The notes under the pieces: model-generated
The model's database searches: none
Told to the model about the DNA's origin: nothing
The model's input: only the letters and a program-made list of their open reading frames with translations
Origin: JAGNKE01 sp964583335
GTDB lineage: Bacteria > Pseudomonadota > Alphaproteobacteria > Micavibrionales > Micavibrionaceae
Length of the DNA: 64,000 nucleotides
Direction: 5' to 3'
NCBI GenBank assembly: GCA_964583335.1
Contig: CAZOVG010000002.1
Location: forward strand, 124,001-188,000
Position numbers and translations under genes: made by a program
In this document: positions 8,760 to 18,037 of the stretch, piece by piece
Numbering within the stretch: position 1 is the stretch's first letter
How the letters are laid out: each line of letters begins with the position of its first letter

Positions 8760-9111
8760 GGGTGGGTTTCCTCTATTCCTATATCCCGATTATCCCGATT
8801 TGAATCGCGAAGGCGCTAAGACGCGAAGCTTTTTTTAAACACAACGGGCACAACGAACACAACGCGGGCGTCCGTTTTATGCGTCATTGCGAGGAGGCCG
8901 AAGGCCGACGCGGCAATCTATATGGCATGGATTGCTTCACCCGCCGGGGCGGGTTCACAATGACGGCCTTCTCGGTCAGCAGGTCCCTGCTTTCGCAGGG
9001 ATGACAGGGAGGGCGCTGGGATGACAAGTGGGCGTTACAGGGTTAGCATGGGCTACAAGCTTGTGAGAATTTTCATGCCGTTGAAGACCGAACACGTTTA
9101 AGGAGTGAAGC
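8760..9111. repeat. Intergenic region with dispersed repeat copies
   Basis: This 350-base gap contains no gene I can support. It holds an AAACACAACG...ACACAACG element near 8837-8864 that resembles AAACACAACG...AACGCACA near 526-548. A larger unit runs from CGTCATTGCGAG (8882) to an imperfect inverted partner CACAATGACGG (about 8956-8966), and continues through AGCAGGTCCCTGCTTTC to GGGATGACAG near 9008. The stretch from 8928 onward matches 10401-10508 closely, and its second half matches 59066-59137. The last 50 bases carry the leader of the following gene. Confidence 0.75.
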
Positions 9112-10389
9112 TTGACGAGATTGTTTGTTTTTATGGCTCTGATGTTCCTTTTTTGCGCGGCCCATGGCGCCCGGGCCTTTGCCGATGACGAGAAAACGTA
9201 TGTTCTGGACGGGGAGATTTATCGCAAGCCGGAGCTGATAGACAATTTCATCCGCGCGGCGTTTTCGGAATTGCCATGGAATTCCGATATGACACCGGAG
9301 CACCGGGAGTTGATGTATGAACGGTTTTTCGGGCCGGAGCCCAAGCCCTGGCCTACGGCGAACAGTTCGAGCGCCTCTGGCGATCGTCTTCCGTGGTTCA
9401 AGATTCATCTCGGAGAGAACCTTAAACTGCCCCTCAACCCGCGCAACGTCCTGAACCGCTGGGACGGTATGAGCATCACGGTCGGGATCGACTGGCCCCG
9501 TTTTATTGAACCCGGTCCTAAAACCCGCTGGGAGCGAAACGCGCATCCCGGGTATATGGAGAATGACCCGGCCACGGCGTATTCAATCAAGGAGGCCGCA
9601 AGTTTTTATCCCAAATTCACCGAGATCATCAAAAAACAATTACGCGCCCTTTCGGAAGCGACGGGCGCGGATATCCGGCTGATCGAGCCTCTGGACAAGA
9701 CCGACCGGACCCGCAGCCATGCGACGATCAGGATTATTCCCGGCATCAGCGAAAGCGCCAGTCATGCTCTCGATATGCCGATACACGGTTTTCATCCCGA
9801 GACATACGAAAAGACTTTGTTTAACGGTGTTTTGCTGGAGTCCGTCACGCGCAGCTATATTTATGGCTATCTATTGCCGGACAGCTCGCTCTCGCTCGAT
9901 CTTGCGATCTGCAAGGTCGATCCCACTCTGCAGGACGTCATGCTGGCGGCGCTGGTGCATGAATGTCTTGTCCGCACGCTTGGCTTGCCGAGCATGTCGG
10001 AGAACGAGGAATCTATTTTGTCGTACTGGCATTCACGGCCCGAAGAACGGCTAAACCTTACGCGTTATAGCTTTGGGAGCGGCCGACAGGCTATTGAGTC
10101 CGGCAGCTTTGAAGGCGACGACGAGCGGTATGACGCCATGGGAAAACATGATGGGGCGGAGCAGATCAGAAAGTCCACACAGTGGATTAAGATACAGCCC
10201 AAGCGTCTCGGGCGGTTTGGCCGAGGGATTCCCAAGTTCGATCTGGTCATGCTCACGTTTTTGTACTGCCCGGAATTGAAAAGCGGCATGACGCCCGAGC
10301 AGGCCCGCGCCGTTCTTGAGAAAAGCGAGGCGTGTTTTCACTTTCTGGAGCGCATCGCCGCCAAGCCCTATCCCGTTAAAGACGAGTGA
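9112..10389 (+). CDS. Secreted DUF2927-like protein
   Basis: This 425-residue protein begins at TTG, preceded by AAGGAG. That start gives a clean signal peptide (MTRLFVFMALMFLFCAAHGA, cleavage near AFA-DD). The body resembles the DUF2927 family of alphaproteobacterial exported proteins. An early GMSITVGIDWP strand leads into a central region ending in L-V-H-E-C-L-V-R-T-L-G-L-P. A late segment (FDLVMLTFLYCPELKSGMTPEQARAVL) matches the family's L-x-x-L-Y-x-P-x-L-x-x-G-M-x-x-x-E-A pattern. The HE-x-x-x-x-x-L motif is reminiscent of the zincin-like HE found in this family, but catalytic activity is not established. It is flanked by repeats on both sides, and no operon partner is evident. Confidence 0.72.
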   Translation: MTRLFVFMALMFLFCAAHGARAFADDEKTYVLDGEIYRKPELIDNFIRAAFSELPWNSDMTPEHRELMYERFFGPEPKPWPTANSSSASGDRLPWFKIHLGENLKLPLNPRNVLNRWDGMSITVGIDWPRFIEPGPKTRWERNAHPGYMENDPATAYSIKEAASFYPKFTEIIKKQLRALSEATGADIRLIEPLDKTDRTRSHATIRIIPGISESASHALDMPIHGFHPETYEKTLFNGVLLESVTRSYIYGYLLPDSSLSLDLAICKVDPTLQDVMLAALVHECLVRTLGLPSMSENEESILSYWHSRPEERLNLTRYSFGSGRQAIESGSFEGDDERYDAMGKHDGAEQIRKSTQWIKIQPKRLGRFGRGIPKFDLVMLTFLYCPELKSGMTPEQARAVLEKSEACFHFLERIAAKPYPVKDE

Positions 10390-10400
10390 AAGACGGCTTA

Positions 10401-10508
10401 TGGATTGCTTCATCCGCCGGGGCGGGTTCGCAATGACGGCCTTCTCGGTCAGCAGGTCCCTGCTTTCCGCCTACGCCAAGGCTTCGTCGGACGGGTCGCA
10501 GGGATGAC
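10401..10508. repeat. Dispersed repeat copy between convergent genes
   Basis: This repeat fills the 127-base gap between the converging DUF2927-like and cyclase genes. It begins TGGATTGCTTCATCCGCC and ends CGCAGGGATGACAAG. It matches 8928-9008 over its first two thirds. It has an extra internal segment (CTACGCCAAGGCTTCGTCGG) that reappears in the copy at 59066-59137. Confidence 0.75.
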
Positions 10509-10516
10509 AAGAAGGT

Positions 10517-12856
10517 TTATTTCTCCTGTGCCTCGAAGACGGCGTCCCAGTCGGCGGGGAGGTCCTGTTTTTTAAGCGATTTGATGCGGGCGGAGAGCAT
10601 CGCGTAATACTCATCCAGAGGGGCGCCGAGGGGCGCGGAGACGGTTTTGCAGAGTTTGATGATCTCCAAAGCCTTGTCGAAATCGCGGGCGCGGTAGCGT
10701 TCGATCATCGCCTCATGCTCGATGGACCATTTGCCGAAATCACCGTGGGCGGCGTAATCGGGGTCGCCGATCAGCGCGAAAATGCGGACCGCGCGGGACT
10801 TGCCGACCACGCGGATGAGATCGAGTTCCAGCGCGGCGAAGGCGGGCACGCTTTCGCGCACGTCCTGTGAGACGATGATCGACACGCCGTAGAATTTGGT
10901 CAGGCCCTCAAGACGGCTGGCGAGATTGACAGGGTCGCCCAACGCGGAATACGCGAAGCGCTGGCGCGAGCCCATGTTGCCGACCGCGCACGGTCCGGCG
11001 GCGATGCCGATTCCGGTCTGGAGGGTCACGGGGTCACTCCCCTTCGTCCGCGCCTCCTCCGCCAACGCCTTGTTCAGCGGTTCGAGGGCGGATTGCATCC
11101 GCAGGGCGGCTCGGCAGGCGCAAGCGTGGTGCTCGGGCACGTCGCGCGGCGCGTTCCAGAAGGTCATCATCGCGTCGCCGATATATTTGTCCACCGTGCC
11201 GTGTTCGTGCAGCACGATGTCGGTCATGGCGGTGAGGAATTCGTTCATCAGGTGGATCAGTTGTTCCGGGCTTAGACCTTCGGAAATTTTGGTGAATTTG
11301 CGGATGTCGGTGAACATCACGGAGATTTCGCGCGTCTCCCCGCCGAGCTTGAGGTTTTCGGGGTTTTTCTCGAGATCGCGCATGACGTCGGGCGCGACGT
11401 ACATGCGGAAGGCCTCACGGATCTGGCGGCGCATGGATTCGGCGCGGGCGTAGGAGAGGATCGTCGAGACCACGAAAATGCAAAGGACCGCAAGGCCGGG
11501 ATAGACCGGATCGAGCAGCAGGCCGTCGTGGGTGTATTTATAATACGCGCCGAGGAAGGAGACGACGATCACACCGACGCAGAGCGCGGTTGAGATCAGA
11601 ACGCCCGCGAAGGGGGCGAAGATGATGAAGAACAGGCCGGCGACGGCGATATAGACGGCCTCGGCCGCGCGGGCGATGTCGGGCCGCAGGAGGAATTTGC
11701 CCTGTCCGATCTGTTCGAGGGCGTTTGCGTGGATCTCGACGCCCGGGCGGAAGGGCTGGAGCGGCGTGGAGCGGAGATCTTTCAAGCCCTCCGAGCTGGA
11801 GCCGATCAGGACGATCTTGTCCTTGATCAGGGGGGCGACCTCCTCCGTGAAGGCGGGGTCGAGGATTTTGCGGGCGGAGACGTAATCCTGCCGCTTGCAT
11901 TCGAAGAGGCCGCTTTTCATTTCGTATTCGTTGCAGTAGCGGCGGAAGTAGACGTTGAGCAGCCCGTCGCTTTCGACCGGGATGGCGTGATCGCCCACCA
12001 CGACGCGGTAGGCGGTGTCGATGTCGCCGCGTTTTTCCTGCGGCACCTCCACGATCCGCGCGACGCCCTTGCGGCCCAGTTCGGCGATGCGCAGGGTGGC
12101 CAGCGAGAGGGAGGGATAGATTTTTTCGCGGTCGGAGAAGACCAGCCCGGTGCGGCGCAAAACCCCGTCGCGGTCGGGTTCGGCCATGAAGCTGCCGTTA
12201 TCGGCGGCGTTTTCGGTGAAGAGCGGGAGATTGACCGTGGCGGCCACGAAGGCGGGTGCGCGTTTGACGAACGCCTCCTCCACCGTCTTGTCGCCGAACT
12301 GGATTTTGTTGCGGTTGAGGGGTTTGTTGTCGGTGCGGTCGGTGCGGCCCCACGTGAAGCCCGTCACGAAGCGGTCGGATTTCTTGATGGCGGCGGCGAA
12401 CATGGCGTCGTGGTCGAACATGTTATTCACGTCGGCGGTATCCACGGAGTCGCGGGGCTCAAGCTCGCTGTCGAAGAAGTTGCGGGCGAGGTCGTCCTTG
12501 GGAAGGTTCTCAAGAAAATATTTAGGCGAGGTGCGGTCGGGTTCGGCGAAAACGCCGTCGAAGGCGATGACTTTGGCCTCCATCATCGTCAGGTTGTTCA
12601 CCAGATCGGCCATGATGTTGCGGGGCCATGGCCATTGGCCGTAGATTTCGAGCGCGACCTCGTCGATGTCCACGATGATGACGGAATCGCTAGGGGGGCG
12701 CGGCGAGAGCATATTAAAGGTGTCGAACACGTCGTTTTGCATGCGGACGCGGATATGGTGTTCGGAGACGCTGAAGAACACGAAGAAGGCCAGAAGCGCA
12801 AGCAGGAAGCCGTAATGGATGGTCGTCCAGCGGTCTTGGCCTATTTTGGCGAACAT
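10517..12856 (-). CDS. CHASE2-domain class III adenylate cyclase
   Basis: The 779-residue protein has an N-terminal membrane helix (about 14-32) and a periplasmic CHASE2 sensor domain (from VIIVDIDEVALEIYGQWPW, about 58, to 380). Two or three membrane helices and a cytoplasmic class III cyclase domain (about 500-690) follow. Metal-binding aspartates are visible in S-V-M-F-T-D-I and Y-I-G-D-A-M. The ATP-selecting lysine is in V-D-K-Y and the aspartate in A-L-G-D-P-V-N-L-A-S-R, so adenylate rather than guanylate cyclase activity is likely. A helical C-terminal tail of about 90 residues follows. It starts 28 bases after the HlyD gene and probably shares the transcript of the secretion genes, an uncommon coupling. 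Confidence 0.92.
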   Translation of the reverse strand: MFAKIGQDRWTTIHYGFLLALLAFFVFFSVSEHHIRVRMQNDVFDTFNMLSPRPPSDSVIIVDIDEVALEIYGQWPWPRNIMADLVNNLTMMEAKVIAFDGVFAEPDRTSPKYFLENLPKDDLARNFFDSELEPRDSVDTADVNNMFDHDAMFAAAIKKSDRFVTGFTWGRTDRTDNKPLNRNKIQFGDKTVEEAFVKRAPAFVAATVNLPLFTENAADNGSFMAEPDRDGVLRRTGLVFSDREKIYPSLSLATLRIAELGRKGVARIVEVPQEKRGDIDTAYRVVVGDHAIPVESDGLLNVYFRRYCNEYEMKSGLFECKRQDYVSARKILDPAFTEEVAPLIKDKIVLIGSSSEGLKDLRSTPLQPFRPGVEIHANALEQIGQGKFLLRPDIARAAEAVYIAVAGLFFIIFAPFAGVLISTALCVGVIVVSFLGAYYKYTHDGLLLDPVYPGLAVLCIFVVSTILSYARAESMRRQIREAFRMYVAPDVMRDLEKNPENLKLGGETREISVMFTDIRKFTKISEGLSPEQLIHLMNEFLTAMTDIVLHEHGTVDKYIGDAMMTFWNAPRDVPEHHACACRAALRMQSALEPLNKALAEEARTKGSDPVTLQTGIGIAAGPCAVGNMGSRQRFAYSALGDPVNLASRLEGLTKFYGVSIIVSQDVRESVPAFAALELDLIRVVGKSRAVRIFALIGDPDYAAHGDFGKWSIEHEAMIERYRARDFDKALEIIKLCKTVSAPLGAPLDEYYAMLSARIKSLKKQDLPADWDAVFEAQEK

Positions 12857-12884
12857 CGGAGATCCCTTTTCGCTTGTCCTGCGG

Positions 12885-14198
12885 CTAACGCTCGGCCAGA
12901 GCGCGGTCCATCGTCCGGCGCAAAGGCTTGAGAAGATAATACATGATCGTGCGGCGGCCCGTCACCACGTTCACTTCGGCGACCATGCCGGGCGTGATGG
13001 GCAGAGGGTTCGCGGCGTCGCCGAGATAGTTTCGGACGGTTTTCACCTCGATCTCGAAGGTGACGTTGCCCTCGCGGTCGCTGGTGCTGTTGGCGGCGAT
13101 GCGGACCAGTTCGCCGTCCAGCGCGCCGTAAATTTGGGAATCGTAGGCGCTGATCTTCACCTTCACGGGCTGGCCGCGCTTGAGGAAGGCCATGTCGGAG
13201 GGCGCGACCTTGGCGATGATTTTCAATTCGTCGTCCACGGGCACGATTTCGACCAGCTGCATCGCGGGTTCGACCACGCCCCCCACGGTCTTGAGCCTTA
13301 TGGCGTTGACGATGCCGGATGCGGGGGCGCGGATTTCGGTGCGGTCCACGCGGTCGCCGATGGATTTGAGGCTTTCGTTCAGGGCGGATATTTGCGTTTC
13401 GACCTCGTTCAATTCGGTGAGCGCGGTGGAGCGGAATTTCTCCACCTGACTCTGGCGTTCGTTCTTCACGGCGCTGAGTTCGGCCTCCAGCCCCTCTTTT
13501 TCCTTGGAACGGGCGTTGATCTGGCCGCCGATATCCGCGAGTTCGCGTTCCAGCCTGATCTGTTCGAGTTTCGGCACGGCGCGTTTGGCCACCATGTCGC
13601 GGGTGATCGTGTATTCGCGGTTCAGCCCGGCGCGGCTGTTTGTGAGGCGGCTGATCTCGGCCTTGACCTCCTCCAGATCGGCGGTGGCTTTGTTGATGCG
13701 GTCATCAAGGATGGTGAAGGACGTGGCGAGTTCCTTCTGGCGGGATTCGTAGAGGGCCTTTTCGTTCTCGGCCACCTTGGGGGCCTTTTGCAGGATCTCG
13801 GGCGGCAGGGTGAAGGCGGTTCCGTCGGCTTCGGCCTTCAGGCGGGTTTTCTTGGCGCGGAGGCCCAGCGTGCGGGCTTCGGTTCCGCGCTCCTCGGAGG
13901 AAAACTGGACGTCGCTGATGCGCAGGAGAATCTGGCCCTTTTCCACGCGGTCGCCTTCGGCCACGAGAAGCTCCTGAAGGATTCCGCCCTCAAGGCTCTG
14001 GACGACCTGTATCTCACGGGTCGGGACGACCTGCCCCTGCCCGCGCGCGATTTCCTCGACCTGCGTTACCGCCGCCCAGAGGATGAAGGCGGATATGAAC
14101 GCCGCCAGAGAAACGAGCAGAAGGATCGCGGGGCCGGAGGGTTTCTCGCGGGTCGCGGCTTCGAGTTCGTTCATAAATTCGGTTTCGCGGACGGTCAT
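12885..14198 (-). CDS. HlyD-family type I secretion periplasmic adaptor
   Basis: The 437-residue membrane fusion protein has a short cytoplasmic head and one membrane helix (about 22-44). A lipoyl half (GQVVPTREIQVVQSLEGGILQELLVAEGDRVEKGQ), a long alpha-helical hairpin (about 130-285) and the second lipoyl/beta-barrel region follow. The late motif VTPGMVAEVNVVTGRRTIMYYLLKPL is the classic HlyD C-terminal signature. It links the inner-membrane ABC exporter encoded just upstream (four-base gap) to the TolC-type channel, forming a type I secretion conduit. Confidence 0.94.
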   Translation of the reverse strand: MTVRETEFMNELEAATREKPSGPAILLLVSLAAFISAFILWAAVTQVEEIARGQGQVVPTREIQVVQSLEGGILQELLVAEGDRVEKGQILLRISDVQFSSEERGTEARTLGLRAKKTRLKAEADGTAFTLPPEILQKAPKVAENEKALYESRQKELATSFTILDDRINKATADLEEVKAEISRLTNSRAGLNREYTITRDMVAKRAVPKLEQIRLERELADIGGQINARSKEKEGLEAELSAVKNERQSQVEKFRSTALTELNEVETQISALNESLKSIGDRVDRTEIRAPASGIVNAIRLKTVGGVVEPAMQLVEIVPVDDELKIIAKVAPSDMAFLKRGQPVKVKISAYDSQIYGALDGELVRIAANSTSDREGNVTFEIEVKTVRNYLGDAANPLPITPGMVAEVNVVTGRRTIMYYLLKPLRRTMDRALAER

Positions 14199-14202
14199 GG
14201 GT

Positions 14203-16407
14203 TTAGCCCTGCCCTCCCCTTGTTTTGATCTGCCCGGATTGGAGGGCGGCGATCACCTCGTCGCGCGGGCCGTCCATGATCACGGTCCCCTGATGCATCA
14301 GGATCAGGCGGTCCACGAGGGGCAGCATGGAATGTTTGTGCGTGATCATAATAAAGGTGCGGCCCTGCATGCGGGTGCGGACGTAATCGCAGAAGATCAG
14401 CTCGGCCTGCGAGTCCATCGCGTTGGTCGGCTCGTCGCAGACCAGCACGCGCGGGCCGGCAATCATGGCGCGGGCGAGCGCCACGGCCTGCCGCTGGCCG
14501 CCGGAGAGGTACTGGCCCATCTCGCCGACGGGCGCGTCGTAGCCCATCGGGTGGAGGGCGACGAAATCGTGGACGCCGGTGGCCTTGGCCGCCGCGAGGA
14601 CCTGTTCCTCGGAGGCCTGGGGGAATCCGGCGGTGATGTTGTCGCGGACGCTGCCGCTGAAGAGGACGACATCCTGCGCGACGCAGGCCATCGCGCGGCG
14701 GAGGTCGGCGGGGTCGATCTGGCGGGCGTCGGTGCCGTCGATGCGGATGGTGCCGTTTTGGGGGTCGTAGAGTTTGAGCATCAGGCGGGCGATGGTGCTT
14801 TTGCCCGAGCCGACACGGCCGATGATGCCGACCTTTTCGCCGGGTTTGATCTCGAAGGAGACGTTATGCAGGACGGGGACGGGCGCGCCGGGATAGGAAA
14901 AGCCGACCTTATCGAAGACGACATGGCCGCGCAGATCGGGGCGGTGCAGGAAATTCTGGTTGGCGGGACGCTCGACGGGTTTGTCCATGAGGGCGTTCAG
15001 GGTCTTCAGGGCCCCCTGCGCCTGATGGTAGCGGGTCATGAGGTTGGCGAGCTGGCCGATCGGCGCGATGGCGCGGCCCGAGAGGATCACGGCGGCGATC
15101 AGTGCGCCGACCGTCAGGTTGCCGTCCTGCACCAGATACATGCCGATCAGGATCAGGATGACGGAGGCAGATTGCTGGACGAGAAGCGCGATGTTGACGC
15201 CGAGGCCGGAGAGAAAGCGGGAGTCGCGGGCTGTCTCGGCGTTGTCGCCGACATGGGTTCCGTAGCGGACGCGGAAGCGGCCGTCGGCGCCGAGGGTTTT
15301 TATGGTTTCCAGCCCTTGTATGGTTTCGACCAGCAGGCCGTGGCGGGCTTCGGCGGATTGCGCGGAGCGGCGCACGGCCTTGCGCAGGCCGAACTGGATC
15401 AACAGGCCCGCCGTGCCGACCAGCGCCATGAGGCCGAGCAGCACAAGGGCCATGCCCGGGCTGATCTGCGCGATCACGAGCAGGAAGATCAGCGTGAAGG
15501 GCAGATCGACGAAGGCGGTGATGGTGGCGGAGGTCACGAATTCGCGCACCGCGTCGAAATCGCGGAGCATGTTGGCGAAGGCGCCGCTGGAGGGCGGGCG
15601 TTCGGAGAGGCGGATATTCAGAAGCTGGTCGTAGATGCGGCGGGCGGCGCGCACGTCGATGCGGCGGCCCGCGAAGTCGATCAGATAGCCGCGCACGGTG
15701 CGGAAGATAAAATCGAAGGCGAAGGCGGCCAGCGCCCCGATGCCCAGCGCCCAGCCCGTCTCGATCGCGTTGTTGGGAAGGACGCGGTCATAGACGTTCA
15801 TCACGAAGAGCGGGCTGGCGAGCGCGAGGATGTTGATCAAGACGGAGGCGAGGATCACGAAGCCGTAGACGCCCGCGTTTTCGCGCACGAGGCCCCAGAA
15901 CCAGCCGGACTGAACCGCGTCCTGCCCCGCCTTTCCGGGATCGTGAAATTCCGGGCGGGGGTGGCAGTAGAGGGCGAAGCCCGTGAAGCTGCGGTCGAGC
16001 TTTTCGGGATCGACGGTCATGACGGCGCGGCTTTCGGGCACGAAGATCTTCGCGGATTTTCCGTCGGCGGCGCGTTCGAGCAGCACCAACGCCTGCCCGC
16101 CGTCGAGGACGATCACGCAGGGCAGGACGGCGGCGGGGATCGCGCGGAGGTTTTTGCGGCGGACGATGGCGGCGTTGAGGCCAAGATTGCGCGCGGCTTC
16201 GCAGAAGAGGTTCGGCCCCATCGGCTCGCCGTCCATGGCCAGGCCGGAGCGGATCGAATCCGCCGAGCGGGCGCGGCCGAAATGCGCGAGAAGATGCACA
16301 AGACATTCAAGAAGCGGATCGACGGGCTCGCCGGAGTCGTGGAGCCCTTCTCCGGTCGGCGGGGGCGCCTTTGGCTGCGGGGGCGGTTTTTTCCGGTCTC
16401 CGGTCAT
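14203..16407 (-). CDS. Type I secretion ABC exporter, LapB-type
   Basis: The 734-residue ATPase-permease has three parts. An N-terminal C39-peptidase-like domain (about 28-150, DPLLECLVHLLAHFGRARSAD) lacks the usual Q...DCG catalytic context. The membrane domain covers about 165-450. The nucleotide-binding domain has Walker A GRVGSGKST, signature LSGGQRQ and Walker B VLVCDEPT. Exporters with such a non-cleaving domain (LapB, RtxB and HlyB classes) move large RTX or adhesin proteins whose C-terminal signal is not removed. It lies four bases after the channel gene and four before HlyD. No RTX-like substrate gene is present in this window, so its cargo is unknown. Confidence 0.93.
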   Translation of the reverse strand: MTGDRKKPPPQPKAPPPTGEGLHDSGEPVDPLLECLVHLLAHFGRARSADSIRSGLAMDGEPMGPNLFCEAARNLGLNAAIVRRKNLRAIPAAVLPCVIVLDGGQALVLLERAADGKSAKIFVPESRAVMTVDPEKLDRSFTGFALYCHPRPEFHDPGKAGQDAVQSGWFWGLVRENAGVYGFVILASVLINILALASPLFVMNVYDRVLPNNAIETGWALGIGALAAFAFDFIFRTVRGYLIDFAGRRIDVRAARRIYDQLLNIRLSERPPSSGAFANMLRDFDAVREFVTSATITAFVDLPFTLIFLLVIAQISPGMALVLLGLMALVGTAGLLIQFGLRKAVRRSAQSAEARHGLLVETIQGLETIKTLGADGRFRVRYGTHVGDNAETARDSRFLSGLGVNIALLVQQSASVILILIGMYLVQDGNLTVGALIAAVILSGRAIAPIGQLANLMTRYHQAQGALKTLNALMDKPVERPANQNFLHRPDLRGHVVFDKVGFSYPGAPVPVLHNVSFEIKPGEKVGIIGRVGSGKSTIARLMLKLYDPQNGTIRIDGTDARQIDPADLRRAMACVAQDVVLFSGSVRDNITAGFPQASEEQVLAAAKATGVHDFVALHPMGYDAPVGEMGQYLSGGQRQAVALARAMIAGPRVLVCDEPTNAMDSQAELIFCDYVRTRMQGRTFIMITHKHSMLPLVDRLILMHQGTVIMDGPRDEVIAALQSGQIKTRGGQG

Positions 16408-16411
16408 CGCC

Positions 16412-17791
16412 TTATTCCTGCGGGCTACCGGCGGCAGGCTCCGTTGCGGCGGGGTTTGCGGGGGTTTGGTTTTGTGCGAGCGTCTCGCCCGCGAAAGTAC
16501 CGTTAAGGCTTCCGAGGCTAGCGAGAACGGCGTATTCAGCCAGAAGGGCGCGGTGCTGGGCGTCGGAGAAGTCGATGCAGGCCTTGTAAAGCTGGCTTTC
16601 GGCGCGCATGAGGTGCAGCAGATTCACCCGGGCGCTTTCGAATTGCAGGGTGTAGCTGGCGAAGAGGTTTTTATTCAGGCTGACGCGCTCGGCGGCGAGG
16701 TCGCGCTTTTTGCGGAAGGTTTGCAGGTCGGCGTAGGCCTGATAGATCGTGCGTTCGAGCCCCCGGCGGAGTTCCTCGGTGCGGGCGGTCGCGCCCTTGT
16801 GCTTGGCGCGGCTGTGTTCGATGGAGGCTTCCTGTTCGCCGCCGGTCGCGAAGGACCAGTTGAGGCGGACCACGGCGCGGGCGTCTTCTACCTCTCCGCC
16901 GATCAGGTCTTTCTTGTCGCTTTTGAGGTAGGAGAGTTCGCCGGTGAGGTCGGGAAGGTATCCGGCCTCCTGCGCCTCCAGTTCGTGCTTGGCGGCTTCG
17001 GTTTCAAGTTGCGCGGCCTTCAAGGCCGGATGATTCAACACGGCGGCCTCTATGGCGGCGGGCAGGTCGGAAGGCGCGTTCACAGACAGAGCCGCCGGGA
17101 GCACAAGGCTTTCATCCGGGACGCGGCCCGTTACCTCGCGGTAGTCGGATTCCGCGATACCCAGCGCGCCTTCGTAGTCGTTGACCAGCGCATTCATGAC
17201 CATCACCACGTCCTGCGCCTGCTGGCGCTCGGTATCGTCGGCGACCCCCTCCTCCACCATGCTGACGATCCGTTCGTGGTAAGAGACCATCCCGGCGCGT
17301 TGCTCCTTCAGCAGTTTGAGCGCGGCGCGGGCGCGGAGGACTTCAAGGTAGGCCGAGGCGGTGCGGAAGATCAGGCGTTCGCGCACATCGGCGATGTTGT
17401 TCTCGAAGGAGCGGACCCGGGCCTTGGCGGCCTCTACGCGGTTTTTGGTCTCGTAGCCGTCGAAGATGTTCTGGCGCAGGGCGAGCGAGCCCTCGCCGTA
17501 ACCGGAATAGGCCGCGCCGCGATCGACGCTGAGGCCCCGGCTGGTCGCGTTGTCCTGATAGATACGCCCCAAGGTGGCGGAGGCGGAGAGTTCGGGATAG
17601 TAGGCGGACTCTTCCATCTTTTGTTCATTCTGCGCGGCGATGAATTTGGAATTGGCGACGTCGAGAGACGGGTTTTTCCGCAGCGTACTCTCGACCGCCT
17701 CACGCAACGTTTCCGCCCCGGCCCGGGGACTCCAGAACGAAGCGGCCAGAAGACAGGCGAGCAGGCCCATGTATTTACGAAGTGAGATCAT
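16412..17791 (-). CDS. TolC-family outer-membrane channel for type I secretion
   Basis: The 459-residue protein has a signal peptide (MISLRKYMGLLACLLAASFW, cleavage near AGA-ET). Two outer-membrane efflux protein repeats follow. The first opens LREAVESTLRKNPSLDVANSKFIAAQ and the second NHPALKAAQLETEAAKHELEAQEAGYLPDL, with typical long amphipathic helices. This is the trimeric TolC fold, here most like LapE/AggA channels that serve a dedicated type I exporter. It is first in the operon, and the promoter should lie in the 246 bases shared with the divergent pntAA gene. The C-terminal tail is proline/alanine-rich. Confidence 0.93.
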   Translation of the reverse strand: MISLRKYMGLLACLLAASFWSPRAGAETLREAVESTLRKNPSLDVANSKFIAAQNEQKMEESAYYPELSASATLGRIYQDNATSRGLSVDRGAAYSGYGEGSLALRQNIFDGYETKNRVEAAKARVRSFENNIADVRERLIFRTASAYLEVLRARAALKLLKEQRAGMVSYHERIVSMVEEGVADDTERQQAQDVVMVMNALVNDYEGALGIAESDYREVTGRVPDESLVLPAALSVNAPSDLPAAIEAAVLNHPALKAAQLETEAAKHELEAQEAGYLPDLTGELSYLKSDKKDLIGGEVEDARAVVRLNWSFATGGEQEASIEHSRAKHKGATARTEELRRGLERTIYQAYADLQTFRKKRDLAAERVSLNKNLFASYTLQFESARVNLLHLMRAESQLYKACIDFSDAQHRALLAEYAVLASLGSLNGTFAGETLAQNQTPANPAATEPAAGSPQE

Positions 17792-18037
17792 GTACGCGCA
17801 GAGTACCCAAGAAGATTACACACACGGAAAAGAAGGCGGATAAGAAAAGGCAATAGAAACGGAAGGCTTCGGGAAAAGCCTTGCACCTGATAAAGGTAAT
17901 TTAGATTACTCTTAGTTTCAAGGCTGGCGCAAGTTTTCCCACGAATTATTTGTTACGCCTCTTCACAAAAACTTGCAGATGGGGCATCCTCATGACGCGA
18001 TCATCCCTTCAACGGTTATTATGGCAAGGAGTTCTTC

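Noticed and set aside
14203..16407. Active C39 bacteriocin-processing peptidase in the ABC exporter
   Set aside because: The N-terminal domain resembles C39 but lacks the catalytic Q...DCG context, so it fits the non-cleaving LapB/HlyB type.
14083..16506. An 807-codon plus-strand open frame opposite the ABC exporter gene
   Set aside because: It is antisense to a gene with full ABC motifs. Its product is rich in A, G, D, H and R with no domain, as expected from the complement of GC-rich coding DNA.
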